Positions 51,145-60,273 of a DNA stretch of 64,000 bases are shown piece after piece (the first letter of the stretch is position 1; the number at the start of each line of letters is the position of its first letter). Both the position numbers and the translations under genes were made by a program. The notes under the pieces are model-generated. The model saw only the letters and a program-made list of their open reading frames with translations, had not been told where the DNA came from and did not search any database. Source of the stretch: Micavibrio aeruginosavorus ARL-13 (lineage in GTDB: Bacteria > Pseudomonadota > Alphaproteobacteria > Micavibrionales > Micavibrionaceae); assembly GCF_000226315.1 (NCBI RefSeq), contig NC_016026.1:868001-932000 (forward strand), in the 5' to 3' direction.

Positions 51145-52056
51145 ATGCAAATTTACCTGCCGATCGCAGAAATGGCCGTCTCCGCAGAAATGATCCTTCT
51201 GCTGGGGGCGCTTGTCGGGTTTTTGTCCGGTATTTTTGGTGTTGGCGGCGGGTTTATGACGACGCCGTTTCTGATCTTCCTGGGTATTCCGCCAGCGATT
51301 GCGGTGGGGACACAATCAAACCAGTTGGCGGCGTCCAGTCTGTCTGGTGTTTTGGCTCATATGCGCAAGGGCAATGTCGATTTCCGCATGGGCGGGGTCA
51401 TGCTGGGTGGGTCGCTGGCTGGCTCGGTGGTTGGCATTATGCTGTTCCGCCTGTTGCAATATGTGGGGCAGATTGATCTGGCCATCCCCGTTCTCTACGT
51501 CCTGTTGCTGGGCAGTATGGGCAGCATGATGCTGGTCGAAAGCCTGCTGGCCTTCGTTCGTAAAACGGCGCATGAAGATGGTGGCAAAGGATTGGCCCAT
51601 CATCCGGTCTTTGAAAAATTACCCTATAAAATGCGCTTTCCCCATTCGCGTCTGTATGTCAGTGCGCTCCTGCCGGCCGCTATCGGTTTTGTTGGTGGGT
51701 TGTTGGTGTCCATCATGGGGGTCGGTGGCGGGTTTCTGCTGGTCCCGGCCATGATTTATATTCTGGGGATGCCGACATTGCTGGTCGCTGGAACATCGTT
51801 GTTCCAAATTTTGATCACCAGTATTTTCACAACCATTCTTCACGCCCTGACCAACCAGACGGTGGATGTTGTTTTGGCGTTTCTGTTGATTGCCGGGGGT
51901 GTGGTGGGCACACAGGTCGGTGTGCGTGTGGCGCGGCGGATCAAGGGCGCGTATTCGCGGATTGCGTTGGCGGTGTTGTTGTTGATCGTTTGCGTTGAGC
52001 TGGCCACCGAATTATTTGTACGCCCTGAAGATTTATATTCGACGGTGATCCGATGA
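51145..52056 (+). CDS. TauE/SafE family membrane permease
   Basis: 303 residues, eight or so membrane helices. The two family half-repeats each have the GVGGGF motif: SGIFGVGGGFMTTPFLIFLG near residue 35 and SIMGVGGGFLLVPAMIYILG near 195. Family members export sulfite, sulfonates or related anions. The downstream gene overlaps by 4 bases and encodes the TIGR02186 protein that often accompanies it in alphaproteobacteria, which supports a two-protein transport unit. The substrate is not determined by the sequence. Confidence 0.86.
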   Translation: MQIYLPIAEMAVSAEMILLLGALVGFLSGIFGVGGGFMTTPFLIFLGIPPAIAVGTQSNQLAASSLSGVLAHMRKGNVDFRMGGVMLGGSLAGSVVGIMLFRLLQYVGQIDLAIPVLYVLLLGSMGSMMLVESLLAFVRKTAHEDGGKGLAHHPVFEKLPYKMRFPHSRLYVSALLPAAIGFVGGLLVSIMGVGGGFLLVPAMIYILGMPTLLVAGTSLFQILITSIFTTILHALTNQTVDVVLAFLLIAGGVVGTQVGVRVARRIKGAYSRIALAVLLLIVCVELATELFVRPEDLYSTVIR

Positions 52057-52808
52057 TGCGGGGGATGGTCTTAACATTGCTGGGTGTTGTGTGCGCGCTG
52101 GGGTTCTCCTGTCCGGCACAGGCGCAACCGCCATCGGCGCTGGCCATTGATTTGTCCCAGGATCATGTGGATATCACCATGGGGTTTGCCGGGGCGCGAT
52201 TTGTTGTGTATGGCACCAAAAACCAACCCGGTGATATTGCCATCATCGTCCGTGGCCCGGATCAGCAAATGATGGTTCGGCGTAAAGATGATGTCGGCGG
52301 CATCTGGATGAACCGCGACAGTGTCGTGTTCGATAATGTTCCGGCTTATTACGACGTGGCGCTCAGCCGCCCGGCGCGTGAAATCGCATCTCAGGACTTG
52401 CTGGAAGATTACGATATTGGTCTGGACGCCATGCAGTTCCTTGTCCGCGACAATGTTGATGAAACAACCCAGCACAATTTCCGCGAAGCCTTGATCCGCA
52501 ATCGCCAGGCGCACGGATACCTGCCGTTGGAACCCGCGCCCATTTTGTTTGTCACGAATGATTTTTTCCGGGCGGTGTTTGATGTGCCCCCGGATGTTCC
52601 ACCTGGATCATACCGGGTTTTGGCCTATCTTATCCGTGACGGCCAGATTGTGGGGTCGCAGGCCCGGGAATTACGTGTTGCGCAACAAGGGTTTAGTGCC
52701 CGGATCTATTCCTTTGCCCATGATCATGCGCTGGCCTATGGTTTGGCGGCTGTCTTGCTGGCCGCTTTGGCCGGGTGGGGTGCCTGGGCTGTGATGCGCA
52801 GGGAATAA
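52053..52808 (+). CDS. TIGR02186/Alph_Pro_TM family periplasmic protein
   Basis: 251 residues. A signal peptide ends at AQA-QPP, a periplasmic beta-rich domain follows (VDITMGFAGARFVVYGTKNQ, then DIAIIVRGPDQQMMVRRKDD), and a C-terminal helix (ALAYGLAAVLLAALAGWGAW) anchors it. This is the conserved alphaproteobacterial family recorded as TIGR02186. Start overlaps the TauE/SafE stop, so the pair is coupled; it may be an accessory subunit of that permease. No catalytic motif is visible. Confidence 0.82.
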   Translation: MMRGMVLTLLGVVCALGFSCPAQAQPPSALAIDLSQDHVDITMGFAGARFVVYGTKNQPGDIAIIVRGPDQQMMVRRKDDVGGIWMNRDSVVFDNVPAYYDVALSRPAREIASQDLLEDYDIGLDAMQFLVRDNVDETTQHNFREALIRNRQAHGYLPLEPAPILFVTNDFFRAVFDVPPDVPPGSYRVLAYLIRDGQIVGSQARELRVAQQGFSARIYSFAHDHALAYGLAAVLLAALAGWGAWAVMRRE

Positions 52809-52864
52809 AGCCGGGAATAAAGTTTTGATACTGCGTTTGTGAATACAAACCCATAAAACGGACC

Positions 52865-53437
52865 ATGGATATGGACATACAAAACGCCGAAACAAAAGAT
52901 CTGTCCGCACGTGAGGAAGAAGTAATTGACGCGGAACTGTCCGTTGCGGAGCGTGTCGGGCGTCGCGGTGATGGTGGTGTTTATCTGGTTGTTGCCGATG
53001 AATCGGATGAATTTAATCTGGCATTGCGCTATGCCGCGCGTATGGCGCAGAGCAACCGGGGGCACGTCGGTATTTTGCACGTCATATCGCTGGATGATGT
53101 TCAACAATGGAGTGGTGTTGAAAACCGGATGAAACGCGAATTGCGCGAGCAATCTGAAAAATTCATCTGGTCTATGGCCAAGCGTGTCAATGAATTGAAC
53201 GGTATGATCCCGGCGATTTATGTCCGCGAAGGCGACGCCAAACATGATGTGATGATCGACCTGATCAACGAAGATATGACGATTAAAATGCTGGTTCTGG
53301 GGGCCAGTGCGTCATCATCCGGGCCGGGGCCAACGGTGGCGTATTTTACTGGCAAGGGGCTTGCCAAAATGCGGGTGCCTGTGGTTGTTGTACCGGGGCA
53401 TCTGGAATCCCAGAAAATTGATGCGATTACAAGTTAG
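52865..53437 (+). CDS. Universal stress protein (UspA) family
   Basis: 190 residues. A charged N-terminal stretch of about 35 residues precedes the Usp fold: VYLVVADESDEFNLALRYAA, then GHVGILHVIS, and LVLGASASSSGPGPTVAYFT near the end, corresponding to the G-x2-G-x9-G-[ST] nucleotide-binding loop although the spacing is altered. Family roles are in stress survival and starvation; partners are unknown. It lies 23 bases upstream of the Fe-S scaffold gene and probably shares its transcript. Confidence 0.82.
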   Translation: MDMDIQNAETKDLSAREEEVIDAELSVAERVGRRGDGGVYLVVADESDEFNLALRYAARMAQSNRGHVGILHVISLDDVQQWSGVENRMKRELREQSEKFIWSMAKRVNELNGMIPAIYVREGDAKHDVMIDLINEDMTIKMLVLGASASSSGPGPTVAYFTGKGLAKMRVPVVVVPGHLESQKIDAITS

Positions 53438-53460
53438 ATGTAAGAAAGCGAAGCGTACCC

Positions 53461-54030
53461 ATGTTTATCCAAACCGAACGCACACCCAATCCGGATACTT
53501 TAAAATTCATACCGGGCGAAACGATTATGCCGTCGGGCACGGCGGATTTCGGGTCAGTGGGGGAGGCGGGTGCATCGCAACTGGCGCAACGTTTGTTCAA
53601 GATCGAAGGGGTTACGCGTGTTTTTCTGGGGCCGGATTTTATATCGGTGACCAAGGATGCGGGCGAGGAATGGGATTTCCTGAAAGCGCGCATTCTGGCC
53701 GCGATCATGGAACATTTATCCATCGGGATGCCGATTATCGATCCGGATTATGCAGTATCGAAAAAAGCATCTGGCGGCACCAGCGATCTGGATAACGCGA
53801 TTATTGCGCAAATTGAAGAATTGTTGGAAACCCGCGTGCGTCCGGCGGTGCAATCCGACGGCGGTGATATCGTATTCGATCGATTTGAAGATGGTATCGT
53901 GTTCCTGCGCATGCGCGGGGCCTGTGCCGGATGCCCCAGTTCAACTGCAACACTGAAAGTTGGCATTGAGAATATGCTGCGCCATTATGTTCCAGAGGTT
54001 CTGGAAGTGCGTCAGGCCGACGATCTTTAG
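53461..54030 (+). CDS. Nfu-type iron-sulfur cluster scaffold/carrier
   Basis: 189 residues. Nfu N-terminal domain (residues 1-87, FIQTERTPNPDTLKFIPGET) and a C-terminal NifU domain with the cluster-binding Cys-x-x-Cys in MRGACAGCPSSTATLK. It takes Fe-S clusters from the assembly system to target enzymes. This two-domain form is common in alphaproteobacteria and mitochondria. Cluster-dependent enzymes in the window include the indolepyruvate oxidoreductase. Confidence 0.93.
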   Translation: MFIQTERTPNPDTLKFIPGETIMPSGTADFGSVGEAGASQLAQRLFKIEGVTRVFLGPDFISVTKDAGEEWDFLKARILAAIMEHLSIGMPIIDPDYAVSKKASGGTSDLDNAIIAQIEELLETRVRPAVQSDGGDIVFDRFEDGIVFLRMRGACAGCPSSTATLKVGIENMLRHYVPEVLEVRQADDL

Positions 54031-54036
54031 ACAGCG

Positions 54037-55290
54037 TTACGGTTCAACCGCGCCACGCGTTGCACGCGGATCAATTTCGCTGGGTGGATAGCGATAGCCC
54101 TCACCATGGCCGATTTCACTGGCGTCCGATGCGCTCGGGCTGGGCAGGGCCACGCTCAGCAACATGCCAAACCATCGCCAGCGCTGGTCCTCACCTGCTG
54201 CGGGCTTGGGCCCCGGCGCGGTGCAGTTGATGCGGATACGCTCATCTGAAAACGCGTCATCCATACGCAATTCAATACGATTTTTATTGGTTCCCACGCG
54301 TTTCATCTCTGGCTTGTCTTCGCCGGAGATAAAGCACGAGATGTCATCGGCGCGGGCCATCATGATGGGGTCGATGGTAAAGCCAATCATGGGTTTATCT
54401 TTGGCCGCGACATATGGATCGGTCGGGGTCAATTCACTGACCGGGAAAGGCAGGGCGGTGGCCGCCATGCGGAAGCGATCAAGGTCGCCGTAACTTTCTG
54501 TCATTGGAAAGCGGGGCAGGCTGAACATATCCGACCCGGCATAGGCCACGCCCGATTGTTGACCGAACGCTGCCGTGAAGCCCGATGTCGCAACAATATC
54601 GCGATAGGCTTGTGTATATTCCCCGAACGGATAGGCGAAAAATTCTGGCTCTGCCTTAAACACCGCACGGTAACGGACGATGGCATTATTCACCTGCCGT
54701 CTGATTTCCGTTTCATCCGCATCGGTCAGGCGTGTGTAAATGGCCGGGTGCAGGCCAAAGCTGACCAGATTGTTGCGGCGCAGTTTCTTCACCTCGTCCC
54801 ATGACAGGTGCAACGGTGATTTCGCGTCCAGGTGATCCGTCGACAGAAAAACGGTGAAAGGAATATCTTTCTTCAACAGGAGCGGCATGGCGTTTTCATA
54901 CGCCGATTTGTGACCGCCATTAAATGTGATGGCGATCGTCCGGTCAGGCAGGCGCGTGCCCGTTTTTAACGCATCAACGATCGTATCCAGTTTGACGATA
55001 TTATAGTCGCCATCCATCAATTCCTGGATATGGTCCGCGAATTGTTCCGCGCGGATGCTGGTGTCCGGGTATAGGTCTTCATCAACGCGCTGGTATGAGA
55101 ATATAACGGCCGATGCAGGCTCAATCACCGGATTATGGGGAGCTTGTTTCGGTGTTGCGGCCATGGCTGGTCCCGTCAAAGAGCCCAGGAGCAAGGTGCT
55201 GAGAGCAAGAGTCTTCACGGCGGAGCGCAAAAGGGAGCGCACCCCACCGGAGAGTGTTGGGATTATGAAATATAAGGCCGTTTGATTCAT
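54037..55290 (-). CDS. Polysaccharide deacetylase-like (NodB-fold) protein, degenerate active site
   Basis: 417 residues from the ATG at 55290; the upstream open frame is unlikely. An N-terminal signal segment ends near AMA-ATP. The NodB-fold domain lies about 80-290. The first motif, normally TFDDG, reads TFNGGHKSAYENAMPLLLKK, so the catalytic and metal-binding Asp are both lost; SFGLHPAIYTRL is the likely second motif, with the paired His missing, and FAYPFGEYTQAYRD is intact. A C-terminal beta region follows (MDDAFSDERIRINC). Probably a binding or structural protein derived from a deacetylase, possibly acting on cell-wall or exported polysaccharide. It converges with the Nfu gene 6 bases away. 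Confidence 0.8.
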   Translation of the reverse strand: MNQTALYFIIPTLSGGVRSLLRSAVKTLALSTLLLGSLTGPAMAATPKQAPHNPVIEPASAVIFSYQRVDEDLYPDTSIRAEQFADHIQELMDGDYNIVKLDTIVDALKTGTRLPDRTIAITFNGGHKSAYENAMPLLLKKDIPFTVFLSTDHLDAKSPLHLSWDEVKKLRRNNLVSFGLHPAIYTRLTDADETEIRRQVNNAIVRYRAVFKAEPEFFAYPFGEYTQAYRDIVATSGFTAAFGQQSGVAYAGSDMFSLPRFPMTESYGDLDRFRMAATALPFPVSELTPTDPYVAAKDKPMIGFTIDPIMMARADDISCFISGEDKPEMKRVGTNKNRIELRMDDAFSDERIRINCTAPGPKPAAGEDQRWRWFGMLLSVALPSPSASDASEIGHGEGYRYPPSEIDPRATRGAVEP

Positions 55291-55426
55291 GCAGTGACTA
55301 TAGCGCGGCCTTGGCCGGAAACCAGAAAAATCGCCAAAAACTCTGCCCAAACTGTGGGATGGCCGTGCATTTTGGTCTAAACTGTGGCCGGTTTTACCCG
55401 CCCCGCAGAATATTATGGAGAAAATA

Positions 55427-56029
55427 ATGACAATGACCGATTCCCGCATTCTGGATGACCGGGCGCTGGATATCCTGTTCCGCGAGGCGCGGTCTTATAA
55501 CGGATGGAAAGATGAGCCGGTTTCCGACGTGTTGCTGCATGCTCTGTTTGATCTCCTGAAAATGGGGCCGACCAGCGCGAACTCTTCGCCTGCGCGCTTT
55601 GTGTTTGTGAAGACGCCGGAGGCGAAGGAGCGATTGAAACCCTGCCTCGATGCGGGCAATGTGAAAAAGACCATGACTGCTCCGGTGACGGTTTTGATCG
55701 CGCATGACCGAAAATTTTATGACCATCTGCCGCGCCTGTTCCCGCACACCGATGCACGAAGCTGGTTCGCCGGAAATGATGCAAAAATTGAAAGCACGGC
55801 CCGCCGGAACGGCACGTTACAGGGCGCATACCTTATGATGGCGGCGCGTGCATTAGGGCTTGATTGTGGGCCGATGTCCGGTTTTAACGCCGATAAGGTG
55901 AAAGCAGAATTTTTTGCCGATCAGGATGTTGAAGTGAACTTTATCTGTGCCCTTGGATATGGCGATCCGGCCAGTATTTTCGGGCGTTCCCCACGTTTTG
56001 ATTTTGACGATGTGTGCAAGATTGTCTGA
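55427..56029 (+). CDS. Nitroreductase-family flavoprotein (RutE/HadB type)
   Basis: 200 residues from the ATG at 55427, chosen because GGAGAAAATA lies just before it; an ATG four codons earlier is in frame. FMN-dependent reductase. [20 protein letters not shown] and [19 protein letters not shown] are typical of the RutE (malonic semialdehyde reductase) group, with [15 protein letters not shown] and [16 protein letters not shown]. No other pyrimidine-degradation (rut) gene is near, so the substrate is open. It overlaps tsaB by 20 bases. Confidence 0.83.
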   Translation: MTMTDSRILDDRALDILFREARSYNGWKDEPVSDVLLHALFDLLKMGPTSANSSPARFVFVKTPEAKERLKPCLDAGNVKKTMTAPVTVLIAHDRKFYDHLPRLFPHTDARSWFAGNDAKIESTARRNGTLQGAYLMMAARALGLDCGPMSGFNADKVKAEFFADQDVEVNFICALGYGDPASIFGRSPRFDFDDVCKIV

Positions 56030-56738
56030 TTTATCCAAGCCCTGCATTCTGGCGATTGATACATCCATGGCGGCGTGCAATGTCGCTGTGTTTGATACGA
56101 TATCCATGGCGGGAACGTCCCGCGCCGAACCGATGGCGCGGGGGCAATCGGAAGATCTCGTTCCCATGATCAATGACGTTCTGTCGATGGCAGAACGATC
56201 CTACAATGATGTCGGCCTGATCGTCGTGACGGTGGGGCCGGGGGCATTCACCGGGGTGCGCATTGCCCTGTCCGCAGCGCGGGCCTTTGGTTTGACGCTC
56301 AATTGCCCGGTTGTCGGCGTGCTGAGTACGGACGCGTTGGCGCAAACCTTGATCGCGCGTGGCGATGTGCATGATGGCGAAACCATTATGGCTTTGATGG
56401 ATACAAAACGCGGCGATTATTACGCCCAACTTTTTACCGCCGAGGGCGCGGCATTGACCGAGCCGCTGGTGATGAAGCGTGATGAATTGCCGGATTTGAT
56501 CGCTGAACATTCCGTTGTGGTCGTTGGTGATTGCCAGCACATTGCGGCGACATTAAACGGTGCGCGCGTGGCTTCGGAGATCGTTTTCCCTGATATGGAC
56601 CGCATGGCGCGGGTTGCGGCCATCCGTTGGGCCCGGGGTGGGGCCGAGGCCTTTTTGTCCCCGGAGCCCGTTTATTTACGCGGGGCCGAGGTCAGTCAGC
56701 CGAAGAAAAAAGGCAGGACAATTGCCGATAATCAGTAA
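56010..56738 (+). CDS. tsaB: tRNA threonylcarbamoyladenosine synthesis protein TsaB
   Basis: 242 residues from an ATG at 56010 inside the upstream gene; a TTG at 56022 is an alternative. The ASKHA-fold opening [19 protein letters not shown] and [18 protein letters not shown] are TsaB hallmarks. With TsaD and TsaE it makes the t6A modification of ANN-decoding tRNAs. Length is normal. It overlaps the nitroreductase gene by 20 bases, so the two are co-translated. The end carries PVYLRGAEV, the family C-terminal motif. Confidence 0.9.
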   Translation: MCARLSDLSKPCILAIDTSMAACNVAVFDTISMAGTSRAEPMARGQSEDLVPMINDVLSMAERSYNDVGLIVVTVGPGAFTGVRIALSAARAFGLTLNCPVVGVLSTDALAQTLIARGDVHDGETIMALMDTKRGDYYAQLFTAEGAALTEPLVMKRDELPDLIAEHSVVVVGDCQHIAATLNGARVASEIVFPDMDRMARVAAIRWARGGAEAFLSPEPVYLRGAEVSQPKKKGRTIADNQ

Positions 56739-56796
56739 TTTTGTTAATAATTACTGCTAATATGGCTATGAATACTTTGTTTTTCAGCTTTTCGGT

Positions 56797-56810
56797 GTGG
56801 TTTTAACCAC
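56797..56810. promoter_or_regulatory. Palindrome upstream of mucR
   Basis: GTGGTT-TT-AACCAC lies 45 bases before the mucR start. MucR/Ros proteins regulate their own genes at inverted sites, so this may be an operator. Confidence 0.35.
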
Positions 56811-56854
56811 CTATACTTCATGTAACGATAGCTATTCTCGAGAGGGTTTCGTCC

Positions 56855-57265
56855 ATGACCACCAATAAAGACCAGCATCAGGACCTCCTGAGCCTGACCA
56901 CAGAAATCGTGGCGGCCCATTTGTCGAACAATCAGGTGGGCACCGATGAAATTCCGATGCTGATTCAAAAGGTGTACAAGACCCTGTCGAACGTCAACGG
57001 CGATGCCCCGGTGATGAGCGAACGCCCGCAACCGGCCGTGCCGATTAAACGGTCCGTCACACCGGAATATATCGTCTGTCTGGAAGATGGTAAAAAATTG
57101 AAAATGCTGAAACGGCATTTGAAAACGGCATACAATATGTCGCCGGAAGAATACCGCGAACGTTGGGGCCTGCCCGCCGATTACCCGATGGTGGCACCGA
57201 GCTACGCCCGTCAGCGCAGTAAACTGGCCAAGGATATTGGCCTGGGTACACGTGGACGGAAGTAA
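56855..57265 (+). CDS. mucR: MucR/Ros-family transcriptional regulator
   Basis: 136 residues. The Ros-type DNA-binding region YIVCLEDGKKLKMLKRHLKT followed by AYNMSPEEYRERWGLPADYP is the family hallmark; it retains one Cys, the Asp and one His of the zinc site, while the position of the last His reads Asn, as in zinc-poor members. MucR regulators control exopolysaccharide, motility and cell-cycle genes in alphaproteobacteria. AGAGGG precedes the ATG and a hairpin-plus-T-run made from REP units ends it, so it is monocistronic. Confidence 0.9.
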   Translation: MTTNKDQHQDLLSLTTEIVAAHLSNNQVGTDEIPMLIQKVYKTLSNVNGDAPVMSERPQPAVPIKRSVTPEYIVCLEDGKKLKMLKRHLKTAYNMSPEEYRERWGLPADYPMVAPSYARQRSKLAKDIGLGTRGRK

Positions 57266-57276
57266 AAACATACTCT

Positions 57277-57356
57277 GCATTCCCGCGAAAGCGGGAATCC
57301 ACCAGGTGCTTCTGACGTTCACCATGGATCCCCGCTTTCGCGGGGATGCTTTTTTT
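57277..57356 (+). repeat. Inverted pair of REP-like repeats doubling as mucR terminator, site 6
   Basis: GCATTCCCGCGAAAGCGGGA continuing to ATCCACC faces ATGGATCCCCGCTTTCGCGG ending GGATGC. The second unit's palindrome is followed by seven T, making an intrinsic terminator on the plus strand. It lies between mucR and the convergent proC. Confidence 0.82.
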
Positions 57357-57363
57357 GGGCAGG

Positions 57364-58203
57364 TTATTTAGACAGCTCAATACTGCGCGCTGTTGCCGCA
57401 GCCAGAGCATCGTCGAATGCGGATTGCATTCTGTTATCCTTTAGCAAAACGTCCATTGCCGCGGCGGTTGTTCCGCCGGGGCTGGTGACATTTTTGCGTA
57501 AGGTTGCCGCCGGTGTGCGTGCATCGGCTTCGGCCAGGGCGGCGGAGCCAATCATTGTCTGGCGGGCCAGCCGCATGGCAAAATCCTTGTCCAGGCCGGC
57601 CTTCGTTCCGGCTTCGGCCAGAACTTCAATCAGGTAAAACAGATAGGCCGGGCCGCTACCGGATAAAGCCGTGACAGGGTCCAACAACTTTTCATCGTCA
57701 ACCCATTCCACCTGACCAATCGCGCGTAGCAGGGCGCTGGCAATCTGTTTTTGCTCCGCGCTGACATTTTTATTGGTGACGGCAACGGTAATGCCTTCGC
57801 CGATGGCGGCGGGCGTGTTGGGCATGGACCGGACGATGGCGCGGTCGGTGCCGAAATAATTTTCAAATCCGCCAATCGTTTGTCCCGCCGCGATGGACAG
57901 CACAACGGCATTGGCGGGGATGATATCTTTCAAATCCGGGCAAACCTGCGCCATAATTTGCGGTTTAACGGCCAGAACGACGACATCAATTTCCGATGCG
58001 ATTTCGCGTAAAGCGGCGGCGCTGTCGTAACCGCTGACGTTATCTTCATCCTGAAATTCATCCGGCAACCCGGCGGGTTCCAAAACAAAGACGTCGCCAA
58101 CAATGCGGGCCGATAACCACCCGCGCAAAAGTGCAGATCCCATCTTGCCGCATCCAATCAGGGCGACAGACGGTTTCAGGTTGCGCAACGGGCTGGAGGA
58201 CAT
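57364..58203 (-). CDS. proC: Pyrroline-5-carboxylate reductase
   Basis: 279 residues. Last step of proline synthesis with NAD(P)H. N-terminal nucleotide-binding motif ALIGCGKMGSALLRGW, then VVLAVKPQIM, and the family signature DPVTALSGSGPAYLFYLIEV with TLRKNVTSPGGTTAAAM near the end. Complete. Ends a minus-strand run with the YbjN and UbiK-like genes, 10 bases after the YbjN stop. Confidence 0.94.
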   Translation of the reverse strand: MSSSPLRNLKPSVALIGCGKMGSALLRGWLSARIVGDVFVLEPAGLPDEFQDEDNVSGYDSAAALREIASEIDVVVLAVKPQIMAQVCPDLKDIIPANAVVLSIAAGQTIGGFENYFGTDRAIVRSMPNTPAAIGEGITVAVTNKNVSAEQKQIASALLRAIGQVEWVDDEKLLDPVTALSGSGPAYLFYLIEVLAEAGTKAGLDKDFAMRLARQTMIGSAALAEADARTPAATLRKNVTSPGGTTAAAMDVLLKDNRMQSAFDDALAAATARSIELSK

Positions 58204-58213
58204 GGAAATGGAC

Positions 58214-58714
58214 TTATGCTTCCCCGGCGGTGTCTTGCGCCGCCAGTTTCAGCAGGGAATGGTCCATCGTACCCGTGTCTGACATCATCTGGAACAACGG
58301 GTAATAACGTTCACATTCGGCCACAGCAATTTCCATCAGATCGCCAACGAAATCGGCGCCGGATGTTTGCGTTTGCCCGCGGAACAGGCTGGTGTGGCGG
58401 AAGCACGGCGTACCATTGGCGGGCAGGTCAAAGTGACCCAACCAAACATCGGCGTTGACGTCCATCAACGCATTGGCCATCAAACCACGATGGTCCGCGG
58501 GGATGGACAGGTTGTATTGGCAAGAAAACTGCATCGCGCTGAATTGTTCCTGCCACACAAATACCATGCGGTACGTGCCATGGCGGGCGGCGACCGTGAC
58601 GGTCAGCTCGTCATCATTCATGCGATTGAAGGACCAGTCCTGACCCGACAAAATGTCTTCTACGCTGTCCAGCGGATTGCTGATTTCGTCCAGAAAATCG
58701 ATATGGTCGGTCAT
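58214..58714 (-). CDS. YbjN-domain protein
   Basis: 166 residues. Matches the YbjN sensory/chaperone-like domain family: a compact alpha/beta chain with MVFVWQEQFSAMQFSCQYNL, LMANALMDVNADVWLGHFDL and VAECERYYPLFQMM. YbjN proteins are small type III chaperone-like folds with unknown partners. The order UbiK-YbjN-proC recurs in alphaproteobacteria, which supports the call. No catalytic motif. Confidence 0.83.
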   Translation of the reverse strand: MTDHIDFLDEISNPLDSVEDILSGQDWSFNRMNDDELTVTVAARHGTYRMVFVWQEQFSAMQFSCQYNLSIPADHRGLMANALMDVNADVWLGHFDLPANGTPCFRHTSLFRGQTQTSGADFVGDLMEIAVAECERYYPLFQMMSDTGTMDHSLLKLAAQDTAGEA

Positions 58715-58725
58715 GGCTTCTGCCC

Positions 58726-59034
58726 TTACTTCTTTTTCTTTGTGGTTTTGGCCTTTGTTGCGGCCTTTTTGGCAGGTGCTTTCGCTGCCTTTTTGCCTTC
58801 GGCAACGCTCAGCGCGGCTTCCAGTTCATCCACGCGCTTGCGTAATTTATCAACGGCCCCAGCCAGACGATCAAAATCATCGCGGGGCACCAGATCCAGC
58901 TTTGCGGCCATATCTTCGATCCGGGCGCGGATGTCATCATGGATCTGCTGGTGCAGTCCGCTGAAAATATTGACGGCCCCGCCTGCAACGCGGGCGATAT
59001 CGTCCAAAATCCGAGGATCGGGTTTCATGGTCAT
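58726..59034 (-). CDS. ubiK: Accessory factor UbiK-like (BMFP) protein
   Basis: 102 residues from the ATG at 59034; a GTG three codons upstream and an ATG two codons downstream are alternatives. PRILDDIARVAGGAVNIFSG, then FDRLAGAVDKLRKRVDELEA, is the BMFP/UbiK coiled-coil pattern; these bind membranes and help ubiquinone synthesis. The last 25 residues are an unusual Lys/Ala tail (KKAAKAPAKKAATKAKTTKK), like the HU tail at 21895. First gene of the run to proC. Confidence 0.88.
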   Translation of the reverse strand: MTMKPDPRILDDIARVAGGAVNIFSGLHQQIHDDIRARIEDMAAKLDLVPRDDFDRLAGAVDKLRKRVDELEAALSVAEGKKAAKAPAKKAATKAKTTKKKK

Positions 59035-59268
59035 GCCTGGCACCTGTGTTTGAATGAGAAAAGGGATAACAGGCCGGGGCAGGGTGGCACAACGGATTCA
59101 GCCTGTTCATTCAGACATATCCACCTCGTTTTTGCCGCGTTTTCCGGAGTCTGCGAACAAAACCCGAAAAAGCCTTGTATATCCGGGGATTTAACCTTTT
59201 TTCGCGCGTGGCGCGGTGCTATTTCTGGTGGGGCAAAACAGCGCCATTTTCCGGAAAGGGTATTGGAT

Positions 59269-60258
59269 ATGATTATTGTCACGGGCGGGGCCGGGTTTAT
59301 CGGGTCCAATCTTGTCGCTGCATTAGAAGATCGCGGAATCACCAATCTGGTCGTTTGCGACACGCTGGGCAGTGATGATAAATGGCGCAATATTTCCAAA
59401 CGGGAATTGCGCGACGTCGTTCATCCCGATCAATTGATGAATTATCTGAATGCGCACGCTGGCGAGGTTCAGGCCATTTTTCACATGGGTGCCATTTCCG
59501 CAACAACGGAACGGGACGCCGATGCCATTACTCAAAACAATTTCACGGCCACGCGTCTGTTGTGGAAATGGTGTGCGGCGCATAATGTCCGGCTGATTTA
59601 CGCGTCATCCGCCGCGACCTACGGTGATGGCGATGCCGGGTTCGTGGATAATGACGCGCCGGAGTTTCTGGCCAAACTGCGTCCGCTGAACCCCTATGGC
59701 TGGTCGAAGCATTTGTTTGACCGCCGCACCGCGCGGATTGTGCGCGATGGCAGCGAGCCGACCCCACCGCAATGGGCCGGGCTGAAATTCTTCAACGTCT
59801 ATGGCCCGAATGAATATCACAAGGGCGAGCAGATGAGCGTTGTGTGCAAGCTGTATCCGCAGGTGATGGCGGGGGCGTCGGCGCGTTTGTTCAAATCCGC
59901 CAACCCGAATTACGGCGATGGTGGTCAAATTCGCGACTTTATCTATGTCGATGATTGTGTGTCGGTGATGATGTGGCTGTACGACAATCCGGGCATCAAC
60001 GGCCTGTTCAACGTCGGTACGGGCAAGGCGCGCAGTTTCAAGGATCTGGCCGAAGCTGTCTTTGCCGCCGCCGATAAGAAACCGAAAATTCAGTATATTG
60101 ATATGCCACAGGAATTGCAGGCGAAGTATCAATATTACACCCAGGCCGATATGACCAAATTGCGTGCTGCCGGGTACGATAAACCCTTCACAGATTTAGA
60201 AGAGGGCGTTCGTCGTTACGTGCAGGACTTCATGTCAAAATCTGACCAATATCGTTAA
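59269..60258 (+). CDS. hldD: ADP-L-glycero-D-manno-heptose 6-epimerase
   Basis: 329 residues from the ATG at 59269, with GGAAAGGG 9 bases upstream; the long upstream open frame is rejected. SDR fold: MIIVTGGAGFIGSNLVAAL, IYASSAATYGDGDAGF, and the catalytic Tyr-x-x-x-Lys in NPYGWSKHLFD, with FNVYGPNEYHKGEQMSVVCK typical of HldD. It makes the ADP-L,D-heptose used in the LPS inner core. Separated by 15 bases from lgt downstream and probably co-transcribed. Confidence 0.93.
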   Translation: MIIVTGGAGFIGSNLVAALEDRGITNLVVCDTLGSDDKWRNISKRELRDVVHPDQLMNYLNAHAGEVQAIFHMGAISATTERDADAITQNNFTATRLLWKWCAAHNVRLIYASSAATYGDGDAGFVDNDAPEFLAKLRPLNPYGWSKHLFDRRTARIVRDGSEPTPPQWAGLKFFNVYGPNEYHKGEQMSVVCKLYPQVMAGASARLFKSANPNYGDGGQIRDFIYVDDCVSVMMWLYDNPGINGLFNVGTGKARSFKDLAEAVFAAADKKPKIQYIDMPQELQAKYQYYTQADMTKLRAAGYDKPFTDLEEGVRRYVQDFMSKSDQYR

Positions 60259-60273
60259 GGGTAACACTTCATC

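Noticed and set aside
58939-59268. N-terminal extension of HldD
   Set aside because: The Rossmann start MIIVTGGAGFIGSN is at 59269 with its own ribosome site; upstream overlaps the UbiK-like gene.
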